DNA from: an uncultured Aquimarina sp.
Lineage (GTDB): Bacteria > Bacteroidota > Bacteroidia > Flavobacteriales > Flavobacteriaceae
Length of the DNA stretch: 64,000 bases
Assembly (NCBI GenBank): GCA_947496705.1
Contig: CANMDW010000025.1
Span: forward strand, 19,095 to 83,094
Direction: 5' to 3'
Part shown: positions 27,219 to 35,563 of the stretch, one piece after another
How the letters are laid out: each line of letters opens with the position of its first letter
Position numbering within the stretch: position 1 is the stretch's first letter
Translations under genes and position numbers: made by a program
Notes under the pieces: model-generated
Told to the model about the DNA's origin: nothing
Databases searched by the model: none
Seen by the model: only the letters and a program-made list of their open reading frames with translations

Positions 27219-27830
27219 TCATTGAATCAATTCCTCCAGACCCAGTTGGCTCTCTATTTCGGTATCCTTATATTTTAATGTCCAACCCAAAGAATTGGTA
27301 AGGATATAGATTTTCTGTAATTCGCTGATGAGTCGGTTTTTTGAATTTGTAACGAGTGCCGATTTTTTCACTTTACTATCCAGTTGCTGTATGACCACTT
27401 TTCGTATCGCGTTGTGATCCCCTGGGCTATATTTATTAATAAGACCTTCTTGAATATCGTGATATTTAATTTCGGGGTTAATATTAATTTCAGCTTCGGG
27501 GATCCTTGTGATTGTTACGGTTTTTGTTCCCTGGTCTATAACATGTTCAATTTTTCTCAAATCGTAAGATACCTGTACATTGGCATTTACCATTACAATT
27601 ATTTTTTTCTTTGATGAAAGTACTTTAAAATAAGTCTTGTTGTTGTTATAGGTAATAATATCAGAGAAATGACCTTCAGTCACCACAAGTTTGCCTACAT
27701 TTTTAATTTGATCCATTATGAGGCCCGAGGATTCTATTTCTGTTTTTTCATAGTTGGATTGATCAATAAAATATTTGATCCCAAATGCCAATAGTGCTGC
27801 TATAAGTGCTCCAAGTAGAAAATTACGCAT
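27219..27830 (-). CDS. DUF4230 domain protein
   Basis: A 203-residue protein with one N-terminal membrane anchor (FLLGALIAALLAFGIKYFI) and a periplasmic domain matching the DUF4230 pattern: LVVTEGHFSDIITY, KKIIVMVNANVQVSYDLRKI, TITRIPEAEININPEIKYHDIQ. The function of the family is unknown. It is transcribed alone, between a terminator for the DUF4136 gene and the convergent channel gene. Confidence 0.85.
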   Translation of the reverse strand: MRNFLLGALIAALLAFGIKYFIDQSNYEKTEIESSGLIMDQIKNVGKLVVTEGHFSDIITYNNNKTYFKVLSSKKKIIVMVNANVQVSYDLRKIEHVIDQGTKTVTITRIPEAEININPEIKYHDIQEGLINKYSPGDHNAIRKVVIQQLDSKVKKSALVTNSKNRLISELQKIYILTNSLGWTLKYKDTEIESQLGLEELIQ

Positions 27831-27862
27831 GTTTTTTTGTCAAGTTTAGTATAAATGTACAC

Positions 27863-27895
27863 AAAAAAAATAGCCTCTCAACAAAGAAAGGCTAT
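27863..27895 (-). terminator. Rho-independent terminator after the DUF4136 gene
   Basis: On the minus strand the stem atagcct / aggctat is followed by a run of eight T. It lies 25 bp after the DUF4136 stop. Confidence 0.75.
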
Positions 27896-27920
27896 GGGTA
27901 TGTATAGAATTCATCTTGAG

Positions 27921-28469
27921 TTAATTGATCAGCGGAGGATATTTCTCTAAGATTGCGGCAACAATCTCATTCATCTTTTCCTGCTTTTTATCTACATCTT
28001 TAGTCAAGGCCGATGTGCCCATTCCTTGCCATACCAGTTCTTTTTTAGAGGCATCTATAAGGTCTATATACAAGGTGCCTTCAGTCACTCTCGAAACCGA
28101 ATTATAGTTACCACCCCAGAACCAGGGATTCCATCCCCAGCCATAACCCCAACCTGGACCCCAGCCCCAACCCCAGTTATTCTGGTAGACATTTACATTT
28201 TCTTTAGTTTTTGTGAAAATACTAACGAGCATATCGGGATTTTCTGATTTAATAAATCCTTTTGCCATCATGTCTGTTTCGATAGCTCGAAGGATGCGTT
28301 TTTTGTCAAGATCGTTAATTTCGGCTTTGTCAATTCCAGGCTTGTAAAATGCAAAGCTTCTATAGGTGTCAAAATTTGCCTGCTTATCATAATCTGAAGC
28401 AACACGTACAGTGGAGCAGGAACTAAGAGTTATGATAAGGATTAATGATAAAAGTGAAAAAAATTTCAT
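27921..28469 (-). CDS. DUF4136 domain lipoprotein
   Basis: A 182-residue lipoprotein: the signal peptide MKFFSLLSLILIITLSSCS has a lipobox cysteine at residue 18. The mature part follows DUF4136: YDKQANFDTYRSFAFY, KRILRAIETDMMAKGF, PDMLVSIFTKTKE, YIDLIDASKKELVWQGMG. A glycine/tryptophan-rich loop (NNWGWGWGPGWGYGWGWNPW) sits in the middle, common in this family. It is presumably anchored in the outer membrane; its function is unknown. Confidence 0.9.
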   Translation of the reverse strand: MKFFSLLSLILIITLSSCSTVRVASDYDKQANFDTYRSFAFYKPGIDKAEINDLDKKRILRAIETDMMAKGFIKSENPDMLVSIFTKTKENVNVYQNNWGWGWGPGWGYGWGWNPWFWGGNYNSVSRVTEGTLYIDLIDASKKELVWQGMGTSALTKDVDKKQEKMNEIVAAILEKYPPLIN

Positions 28470-28548
28470 AATCCTTGATTTATAAGTTTAATAATAGCTT
28501 TTTGTAGTAAAAATACCACAATAATCATACCACGAGCAGACATTAAAA

Positions 28549-28725
28549 CTATTTTTCAGTATAATCGTTAGTGTTTTTGTCATATCCATACGGGCAATGT
28601 CTGCAACCACTCTCACAACAATACCCTCTTCTCAAGTGATATTGTTCTGTAAAACATCGATACCCTTCGGGGGTAATATAATAATCTCCTTCTTTTGGAG
28701 TTAATACTTTTTTAGGATCGTCCAT
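28549..28725 (-). CDS. DUF5522 family small cysteine-rich protein
   Basis: A 58-residue protein starting MDDPKKVLTPKEGDYYITPE. It carries the family's core YCCESGCRHCPYGY (CCX3CX2C), which suggests a bound metal ion. It is found next to unrelated genes in many flavobacteria; the function is unknown. The start at 28725 faces the divergent gene at 28757, with only 31 bp between, so both promoters overlap in that gap or lie inside coding sequence. Confidence 0.85.
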   Translation of the reverse strand: MDDPKKVLTPKEGDYYITPEGYRCFTEQYHLRRGYCCESGCRHCPYGYDKNTNDYTEK

Positions 28726-28756
28726 TATATTACAAAAATACTATTCTTACAGTTAT

Positions 28757-29083
28757 ATGCCCATTGTTGTTAACAAATATTTGATAGGCCGCCACTTTGT
28801 AGGTATTGCCATTTGGCCTTTTATAGTAATTAAAGATTCTTTTCTTAAGCAGGACGATGCCTTCATTAATCACGAAAGAATACATCTAAGACAGCAGGTA
28901 GAATTATTGATATTGCCTTTTTATATTATATATTTGGCAGAATATGTTATAAGAGTGATTCAGTATCGAAATTTGCAACAGGCATATCGTAACATCTCTT
29001 TTGAGAGAGAAGCCTATCTTAATGAAGGTAATCTTTATTACTTAAAAAAGAGAAAACCCTGGAGTTTTATTAAATATTGGTAG
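28757..29083 (+). CDS. Small membrane protein with an HEXXH motif
   Basis: A 108-residue protein. After a hydrophobic N-terminus it has INHERIHLRQQ, with His39-Glu40-X-X-His43, followed directly by a transmembrane helix (ELLILPFYIIYLAEYVI) and later FEREAYLNE, whose glutamates could supply a third zinc ligand. This resembles a minimal membrane metallopeptidase core (M48/M56-like), but the protein is far shorter than those families, and activity is unproven. Its stop codon is followed without a gap by the ATG of the ACC-deaminase-like gene, so the two are coupled. Confidence 0.75.
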   Translation: MPIVVNKYLIGRHFVGIAIWPFIVIKDSFLKQDDAFINHERIHLRQQVELLILPFYIIYLAEYVIRVIQYRNLQQAYRNISFEREAYLNEGNLYYLKKRKPWSFIKYW

Positions 29084-30025
29084 ATGCATCTATTTTCTTC
29101 GGAAACGATATCCTCAAAAAATCAACCGATCACCCATGCTATTTTGGATAAAGCTGAAGTCTTTCTGGATATGAAGAGAGAAGATCAGATTCACAAAGAA
29201 GTCTCGGGGAATAAATTCAGAAAGCTAAAATACAACCTGGCTGAAGCTAAAAAGCTGGGGTATACCACCATACTTACTTTTGGAGGTGCCTATAGCAACC
29301 ATATTGCAGCCACTGCCGCAGCAGGAAAAATGACAGGTATGCAAACTATCGGGATCATACGGGGAGAAGAATTGGCCGAAGACCTTCAGAAAACAGTATC
29401 TGAAAATGATACACTGCGCTTTGCTTCAGTATATGGGATGCATCTTAAATTTATATCCAGAGAACACTACCGAAATAAAACATCTTCAGAGTTTTTAGAT
29501 ATATTAAAGAAAGAATTCGGCCCCAGCTATATACTTCCCGAAGGAGGAACCAACGCCCTGGCAGTTAAGGGGTGTGAAGAAATACTTACATTACAGGATG
29601 TGGCTTATGATGTTATATGCTGCGCTGTAGGTACGGGAGGTACCATCGCAGGCATCATTAATAGTACCAATATATCTCAATCGGTATTGGGTTTTCCTGC
29701 CTTAAAAGGTGATTTTCTTTCTGAAGATATTAAAAAATACACAACAAAAGAAAACTGGAAACTTATTCATGACTATCATTTTGGAGGGTATGGCAAAATA
29801 AACAAAGAACTCATTGAGTTTATAAATACATTCGGGGATCAGCAAGATATTGCATTGGATCCTGTCTATACGGGCAAGATGCTTTTTGGAATTTTTGACC
29901 TGGTACAAAAAGGTTTTTTTTCAAAAAATACTCGTATTTTAGCGGTGCATACCGGAGGTTTACAAGGTATTGCAGGTATGAACAAGAAATTGAAGAAAAA
30001 GAAACTACCCCTTATTACAATTTGA
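29084..30025 (+). CDS. ACC deaminase / D-cysteine desulfhydrase family PLP enzyme
   Basis: A 313-residue fold-type II PLP enzyme. The PLP lysine motif is VSGNKFRKLKYNL, then FGGAYSNHIAATAAAG (phosphate and substrate binding), LPEGGTNALAVKG and the glycine-rich CAVGTGGTIAGI. The family includes 1-aminocyclopropane-1-carboxylate deaminase and D-cysteine desulfhydrase; sequence alone does not decide which, and D-cysteine or another D-amino acid is the usual substrate in bacteria without plant contact. It follows the HEXXH gene without spacing and precedes a glucosaminidase by 7 bp. Confidence 0.9.
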   Translation: MHLFSSETISSKNQPITHAILDKAEVFLDMKREDQIHKEVSGNKFRKLKYNLAEAKKLGYTTILTFGGAYSNHIAATAAAGKMTGMQTIGIIRGEELAEDLQKTVSENDTLRFASVYGMHLKFISREHYRNKTSSEFLDILKKEFGPSYILPEGGTNALAVKGCEEILTLQDVAYDVICCAVGTGGTIAGIINSTNISQSVLGFPALKGDFLSEDIKKYTTKENWKLIHDYHFGGYGKINKELIEFINTFGDQQDIALDPVYTGKMLFGIFDLVQKGFFSKNTRILAVHTGGLQGIAGMNKKLKKKKLPLITI

Positions 30026-30032
30026 TAGTAGC

Positions 30033-30893
30033 ATGAGGAAAATTATTGCATTGTTATGTATTGCTGTATTGTTGATTTCTTGCGGAGGAAGCAAAAACGT
30101 AACGACTTCGAGAACAGAGAGATCTACTACAAAAGAAACTTCTGTTGTCAGGATTGAGCGAAGCAACAAAGAAATTGTATCACAAGACACTCCCGAAGAA
30201 AAATCACTTTCCGAATTGCCATATAAGGATAAAGTGCAGCACTATATCTATGAATTTTCGGGTATCGCAAAAAGCGAAATGAAAACCTACGGTATTCCGG
30301 CAAGTATTACCCTTGCACAAGGGATACTGGAGTCTGGAGCAGGATATGGAGAACTAACCCAACGGGCAAATAACCACTTTGGGATCAAATGCCATGATTG
30401 GGAAGGAGATCGTGTATATCATGACGATGACCGTTCTCAGGAATGCTTCAGAAAATATGATCTGGCAAGTGAATCCTATAGAGATCATTCATTATTTTTA
30501 AAAGACAGAAAAAGATATTCGAGGCTTTTTACCTTCAATAAAAAAGATTATAAGTCCTGGGCACGAGGCCTAAGAGAGGCAGGTTATGCTACCGATAGAA
30601 AATATCCCGAGAAATTGATAGGTATTATCGAGAAATACCAATTGTACAAATTCGATAATGAAGTACTCGGAAGAAGAGATAAGAAAAAAGATAAAGGTGT
30701 TGTGGTGGCAAGTTCGTCTCCTGCAGATAGTAGGTATAAGGTAAAAAAAGGAGATACACTGTATTCTATTTCCAGGAGGTATAAAATCTCTGTAGAAGAA
30801 CTGAAGACCTATAATAATCTGGTAAATAACAATATAAAAGTCGGACAAGTTCTTAAAGTAACTTCCGGCGATGAGGAAGAAGATTTTAATTAA
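30033..30893 (+). CDS. Glucosaminidase-domain lipoprotein with LysM
   Basis: A 286-residue peptidoglycan hydrolase. The signal peptide ends in a lipobox (VLLISCGGSKN, Cys17). A low-complexity charged linker (20-65) leads into a glucosaminidase/FlgJ-type domain (TYGIPASITLAQGILESGAGYGELT with its catalytic Glu, NNHFGIKCH, SYRDHSLFL, RGLREAGYATD). A C-terminal LysM (YKVKKGDTLYSISRRYKISVEEL) binds peptidoglycan. It should cut N-acetylglucosamine linkages from the outer-membrane side of the periplasm. It sits between the PLP enzyme (7 bp) and hemL (2 bp gap), in one operon. Confidence 0.92.
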   Translation: MRKIIALLCIAVLLISCGGSKNVTTSRTERSTTKETSVVRIERSNKEIVSQDTPEEKSLSELPYKDKVQHYIYEFSGIAKSEMKTYGIPASITLAQGILESGAGYGELTQRANNHFGIKCHDWEGDRVYHDDDRSQECFRKYDLASESYRDHSLFLKDRKRYSRLFTFNKKDYKSWARGLREAGYATDRKYPEKLIGIIEKYQLYKFDNEVLGRRDKKKDKGVVVASSSPADSRYKVKKGDTLYSISRRYKISVEELKTYNNLVNNNIKVGQVLKVTSGDEEEDFN

Positions 30894-30895
30894 GC

Positions 30896-32182
30896 ATGAT
30901 TTATAAAAGAAGTAGCGCGTTATTTGCAGCAGCGCAAAAAGTAATTCCCGGCGGGGTTAACTCTCCCGTAAGAGCTTTCAAAGCCGTTGGAGGAGACCCT
31001 ATATTTGTTAAAGAAGCCAAAGGTGCTTATCTCTATGATGAGGATGCAAACCGATTGATAGATTATATCAATTCCTGGGGGCCGATGATTCTTGGTCATG
31101 CATATGCTCCGGTTGTCGATGCTGTTATTGAAAAAGCCAGAAAAGGAACCAGTTTTGGAATGCCTACAGAGATTGAAACACAAATTGCTGAATTGGCGGT
31201 GTCTATGGTGCCCAATATCGATAAGATACGATTTGTAAATTCGGGTACCGAAGCCTGTATGAGTGCTGTGCGACTTGCACGGGGATTCACCGCAAAAGAT
31301 AAGATCATCAAATTTGCCGGATGTTATCACGGGCACAGTGATTCTTTTTTGATCCAGGCAGGTAGTGGGGCAGTTACCTTTGGTAGCCCAAACAGCCCCG
31401 GTGTCACGCAAGGAACCGCAAAAGATACCTTACTGGCAAGATATAATGACCTTGCCCATGTAGAAAGCATCATCGCCTCCAACAAAGGCGGGATTGCCTG
31501 TATTATCATTGAACCCGTAGCCGGAAACATGGGGTGCATCCCTCCCGAAAAAGGATTTCTCGAAGGCCTGAGAGTGTTATGTGATACCCATGATATCTTA
31601 TTGGTTTTTGATGAGGTCATGACTGGTTTTAGGCTTGCAAAAGGAGGTGTACAGGAACTGCTGGGAGTAGATGCCGATATTGTTACCTTCGGTAAAGTGA
31701 TCGGAGGCGGGCTTCCGGTGGGAGCTTTTGCGGCCCGAGAGGAAATCATGGATCACCTGGCACCACTAGGACCTGTATATCAGGCAGGGACATTAAGTGG
31801 TAATCCACTGGCGATGGCTGCCGGATTGGCTATGCTCACCGAGCTAAATAACAACCCCGGGATTTTTAAAAGTCTTGCAGACAAAACTGAGTATCTTCAC
31901 ATAGGCATAACAAAGGCATTAGAAGATCATAACATCATCCATACTGTAAACAGGATTGGGTCTATGATCTCTGTACATTTTTCTAAAGATGCGGTGGTGG
32001 ATTTTGATACCGCAGCACATGGTAATAATGATACTTTTAAAAGATTCTTTCATGGCATGTTGGATAATGGCATATATATCGCTCCAAGTGCTTTTGAAAC
32101 CTGGTTTATTACCGAAGCACTTACTTACAACGATCTTGATGAAACGATAGGCGTTGTACAGAAAGTGGCTAAGACGCTTTAA
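30896..32182 (+). CDS. hemL: Glutamate-1-semialdehyde 2,1-aminomutase
   Basis: A 428-residue class III PLP enzyme that converts glutamate-1-semialdehyde to 5-aminolevulinate for heme synthesis. Motifs: VIPGGVNSPVRAF, FVNSGTEACMSAVRLARG, CYHGHSDSF, the DEVMTGFR turn, and the PLP lysine in FGKVIGGGLPVGAF (Lys267). Length and motifs are those of HemL. It starts 2 bp after the glucosaminidase stop and closes the four-gene rightward group. Confidence 0.97.
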   Translation: MIYKRSSALFAAAQKVIPGGVNSPVRAFKAVGGDPIFVKEAKGAYLYDEDANRLIDYINSWGPMILGHAYAPVVDAVIEKARKGTSFGMPTEIETQIAELAVSMVPNIDKIRFVNSGTEACMSAVRLARGFTAKDKIIKFAGCYHGHSDSFLIQAGSGAVTFGSPNSPGVTQGTAKDTLLARYNDLAHVESIIASNKGGIACIIIEPVAGNMGCIPPEKGFLEGLRVLCDTHDILLVFDEVMTGFRLAKGGVQELLGVDADIVTFGKVIGGGLPVGAFAAREEIMDHLAPLGPVYQAGTLSGNPLAMAAGLAMLTELNNNPGIFKSLADKTEYLHIGITKALEDHNIIHTVNRIGSMISVHFSKDAVVDFDTAAHGNNDTFKRFFHGMLDNGIYIAPSAFETWFITEALTYNDLDETIGVVQKVAKTL

Positions 32183-32228
32183 GAGATCATCCAGACTATT
32201 TGTTTTTGTGAGCTTAAGTGGCAGCGTT

Positions 32229-33212
32229 CTAATTCATTAAGCTATTTAGGGTGGTTAATCCTATTTTACTTATTTGTTTCCCGAACAGTTCTCTTTCTTT
32301 AATCACTTCAGCCATAGTATGAAACCAGTCATAGCTATTTGGGGTTGTTTGTTGATCCCTGGGAACATCTTGTTGTTCCAGGGTCATTCTGGTGGCTAAA
32401 AAATCGATCATCGCTCCATGCAAGAACCTCTCTCTGTATTTCTTGGTTGTTGTATGTATCGGAAACAAAAACCTAATGCCTTTTTCACGCGAGATATTTA
32501 AAATAACTTTTTTCTCTTCGGGAGCATCAATAATATAACGTATTGACTCTTCTGGAAGTGGCATTCTTTGCAATTTTATTTCTTTGAGTACTCCGATTTG
32601 ACGCAAAATATATCCAACTAGATACGATTCGTATCTCCTGAAAATATCATACATTTTTACCAGATGATCATATGTCACAGAAGTATGAAATATGGTATCC
32701 TCATCGGTACTCCACCACATTGCAAATTGTCCGGCAGTTTTTGTATTTTCTGTATGTCTTAAATCGGCTAATTGGAAAGGTTCAATGATTTTCTTTGGCT
32801 GATACCTTTTATAGATAGGGATCGAACTGAAATATAGTAATTTTGGATAGGCCGTCTTTTCTATTTGGGTTATAAGATCTTTATATTTTAAGAGTTCTTC
32901 TTCCTTATAAATAAAATACAACGAATATTTATCCTCACCAATAGAACACACAATAGGAACAGTTAAAGCTCCTTCTTCAAGCAGTGTTGTATAGATTACG
33001 CTAAACTGAAATGGCTTGTTCCTTTTTTTGGCAATATCCTGTAGTTTTGTAATGGCAACAATCCCATCTACCCGTACTTTTCCTGTGATGCCTAATTCTA
33101 TTTCACCAAGTTGATAATCAGAAGAATTGGTTAGAAAATAGTTTTGATCTCGTTTGGGACTATCGTCTTTATCATTTTTATTATTTCCAAAAAGTCTATT
33201 GAATATTCGCAT
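32229..33212 (-). CDS. Unknown protein, 327 aa, next to TIR gene
   Basis: Not recognised. A cytoplasmic-looking protein with a basic, asparagine- and aspartate-rich start (RLFGNNKNDKDDSPKRDQN). The rest is mixed alpha/beta, with IYKEEELLKYKDLITQIEK, QFAMWWSTDEDTIFHT and a C-terminal helical part. No signal peptide, membrane helix or known nuclease or ATPase motif was seen. It lies 149 bp downstream of the TIR gene on the same strand, so a functional pairing is possible but not shown. Confidence 0.75.
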   Translation of the reverse strand: MRIFNRLFGNNKNDKDDSPKRDQNYFLTNSSDYQLGEIELGITGKVRVDGIVAITKLQDIAKKRNKPFQFSVIYTTLLEEGALTVPIVCSIGEDKYSLYFIYKEEELLKYKDLITQIEKTAYPKLLYFSSIPIYKRYQPKKIIEPFQLADLRHTENTKTAGQFAMWWSTDEDTIFHTSVTYDHLVKMYDIFRRYESYLVGYILRQIGVLKEIKLQRMPLPEESIRYIIDAPEEKKVILNISREKGIRFLFPIHTTTKKYRERFLHGAMIDFLATRMTLEQQDVPRDQQTTPNSYDWFHTMAEVIKERELFGKQISKIGLTTLNSLMN

Positions 33213-33361
33213 ATGGTATTATTTAGGGGTTAACATCCATAAAAATATGATTACCTACTTTGGATACATCTAAATTCAATAATTTTTCATGAACACATAA
33301 ATCTTTCAGAAAAAATTCCTCTCCATTAGTCGAGTATTATTGCCACTAGGCATAACTGGTC

Positions 33362-33910
33362 TTATGAAGCCAACCAGTCCCCCAGTTCTTTTGTCTCTCC
33401 ACTAGGATATTTTACATCATATGCCTCCTTAATAGATTCGCTTTCCTGAATGTAAGGGTATTTTTGCAGATATTCTGTACCATTATAGTCGGTATAATCA
33501 TCTCTAATAGGCAAAATGGCAATATTTTCTGTGCTCTTTTGAGTATTTGCATATCGTATGGCCCATTTGCACCACTTTGAATCCAACGCTTCTTCTGTAG
33601 CCAGAAAAACGAATTTTGTACTTTCCTTTATTTTTTGCTGAATATGCTTTGTTGCTTCATCACTGGTATCCTTTGGCACTTCTCCATCCATCCAATCCAC
33701 ATAGATCTGTACCCCAAAACCTTTTAAAAAATTAATGGCACTATCCAGGGTTTCACGATCGTCGGGTTTATGAGCAAGAAACAGGGATACTTTGGTGTGT
33801 TTGGTTTCCTCTTTAAAGAGCTGCAGGCTTTCCTCAATATCCTTGATATATATTCGTGCCGAATTTCTAAACTGCAATAAGCCGTACTTTGGTATAATAC
33901 TCATAGACAA
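33362..33910 (-). CDS. TIR-domain protein lacking the usual catalytic glutamate
   Basis: A 182-residue single TIR domain. It matches a common bacterial TIR family: VSLFLAHKPDDRETLDSAI (strand A and box 1), YVDWMD, STKFVFLATEEALDSKWCKW, then IAILPIRDDYTDYNGTEYLQKYPYI. In relatives the segment after SKWC is NWELG, with the NAD-cleaving glutamate; here it is KWAIRY (Ala117 at that position), so NADase activity is doubtful. TIR proteins of this type act in antiphage defence or as signalling adaptors. It lies between an unknown 327-residue gene and a 21-bp tandem repeat array. Confidence 0.85.
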   Translation of the reverse strand: MSMSIIPKYGLLQFRNSARIYIKDIEESLQLFKEETKHTKVSLFLAHKPDDRETLDSAINFLKGFGVQIYVDWMDGEVPKDTSDEATKHIQQKIKESTKFVFLATEEALDSKWCKWAIRYANTQKSTENIAILPIRDDYTDYNGTEYLQKYPYIQESESIKEAYDVKYPSGETKELGDWLAS

Positions 33911-34039
33911 GATAACTTATGTGATCTGTGTTTCTAAATGGCTAAGTTAAAAATTTTGTTGTTATTAGTTTCAAATAAGATAAGCAATAGCAATTGCTGT
34001 ATGTAATTTTGGAAAGGGAAATGATTGTATATGGCAAAC

Positions 34040-34291
34040 GTTCGTGCCAGCCCGGAAGGTATTTGTGTCGATCTGCCAAGCGTTCTTGACCACCCGGCAG
34101 ATGCTCTTGACCACCCGGCAGATGCTCTTGACAACCCCGCAGGTGTTCTTGACGACCCGGCAGGTGTTCTTGACGACCCGGCAGATGTTCTTGACGACCC
34201 GGCAAGTGTTCTTGACGACCCGGCAAGTGTTCTTGACGACCCGGCAGGTGTTCTTGACGACCCGGCAAGTGTTCTTGACGACCCGGCAAGT
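34040..34291. repeat. 21-bp tandem repeat array
   Basis: About 12 units of 21 bp; the last ten (34082-34291) are near-identical to gttcttgacgacccggcaag plus one base, the first two (34040-34081) are degenerate. Unit length is a multiple of three and no frame contains a stop, so heptapeptide repeats read in several frames on both strands (VLDDPAS rightwards; LAGSSRT or HLPGRQE leftwards). Rightwards, a frame of 95 codons starts at 34025. Substitutions are confined to a few positions of the unit. Whether any frame is translated is unresolved. Confidence 0.9.
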
Positions 34292-34880
34292 GTTCTTGAC
34301 AACTTTAGATAACCCTTTACTTTTACAAGGTTGATTAACCTTTTCCTAAAAATATTTGGCAGAGCGATTTGCCTAACAAGATCTAAGATAGTTTTCTAAA
34401 AACCGGGAGCTTTCAAAATATAGAACTTTACAGGGTATTATAGTAAAAATATAAAATTTCCAGAGAAGTATCTCATGGTTATTGTCATTACTTCTTGCGA
34501 TACACTTTCTTTTGTGACATCTATAGTGCCTTTTGTAACATACAAACGGTTCTCTATTACATTTTTTGAAACATCCTTTTATTTATTCTGCAACTTTGAA
34601 GTGTTATAAAACTAAAGAGATATATAAGCAACCAAGGCTTCCTGTAGTGTAAAGAACAAGAAATATCCAGGCAGGAAGACCAGGTTGTAACAATACACAT
34701 ATCATGTGATCAAAAGATACCATATTCGATTCATAGCTACTATCATTTCTTTTGATGATAAAGGCGAAACCTGAAAAGCCTGTCAATAGAGTAAGGAACA
34801 ACAGAACTTAGAGAAGTCTTATTTTCGGTAATTATTTTAGATACATAAGTACTGACAAGAAGTTCAAAAAATGAAATACG
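34292..34880. other. Intergenic region, no convincing gene
   Basis: About 590 bp of AT-rich sequence between the repeat array and the next gene. A leftward frame of 65 codons (34604-34801) is hydrophobic but matches nothing known and has no upstream signals. The promoter of the 184-residue gene should lie at the right end; no clear TANNTTTG was found. Confidence 0.5.
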
Positions 34881-35435
34881 ATGCCAGCAGTAACAGCAGA
34901 CAACAATGAGCTCCAATTTACAGATGTTAAGAAAACAGAAGTAAAAAAATGGGGTGATTATAAACAGAAGGTAAAATGGAAATTAAAGGAGAACGCCAAA
35001 AACAGAGGGTTTATAGTACAGGTCGTTACATTTACACATGAGGTCCGATGGGTTGATAATGATAAAGTTTTGACCGATCAGGAACTGTTTGACCAGCAAG
35101 CCGGTTGGTTGAACTATAGCGAGTTATGGTTAGTATCGGCAAATAAAGATCAGCCAGCCGGTACGCTTAATCAGGATCATTTTTGTTTTACAAGTTTTGA
35201 AGACACCTATGGGTGGATAAAAGAAGAAGGTGTAGCCTACTTTTTTGAATCTGGGGCAAAAGCCAAAGACCTGGGATTTCAGGTAAATAAAGATTGCCCT
35301 GCAGGAGAATATATGCCTTCTAAAAAAGGAACATATAATCCCCGCAATGTAGTCAAAACGGCAAGTATCAACCATAAGGTACATGTAAAATGGGATAAGA
35401 CCGGGAGTGCACAAGTCGTGAGCGAACTACCATAG
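34881..35435 (+). CDS. Unknown protein, 184 aa
   Basis: Not recognised. A soluble, charged protein with no signal peptide. It has many aromatic-containing strands (KWGDYKQKVKWKLKE, FIVQVVTFTHEVRWVDNDK, LNYSELWLVSANKDQPAG) and ends with HKVHVKWDKTGSAQVVSELP. The composition suggests a beta-rich domain. It is in an accessory-looking stretch after the TIR gene and the tandem repeats. Codon use looks normal for the window, which supports it being real. Confidence 0.62.
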   Translation: MPAVTADNNELQFTDVKKTEVKKWGDYKQKVKWKLKENAKNRGFIVQVVTFTHEVRWVDNDKVLTDQELFDQQAGWLNYSELWLVSANKDQPAGTLNQDHFCFTSFEDTYGWIKEEGVAYFFESGAKAKDLGFQVNKDCPAGEYMPSKKGTYNPRNVVKTASINHKVHVKWDKTGSAQVVSELP

Positions 35436-35563
35436 CGAATAACTTCTTTTTGAATAGAAAACCTATATTACGTCTAGTTTTATGGGTTTTTTTGATGAAA
35501 AGGGGAATCACAGAGATGCTATCGTCAACACAGATGTGGAATTTGTATTTTCAGAGTTGAAAT

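Noticed and set aside
34082..34291. CRISPR array
   Set aside because: The units are directly adjacent with no unique spacers and there are no cas genes nearby.
34025..34312. The 95-codon VLDDPAS repeat protein as a real gene
   Set aside because: Several frames on both strands are equally open because the repeat unit has no stop; no frame can be preferred without expression data, so it is reported as a repeat only.
34604..34801. A leftward 65-codon hydrophobic frame
   Set aside because: Hydrophobic by composition only; no start context, neighbour or family supports it.
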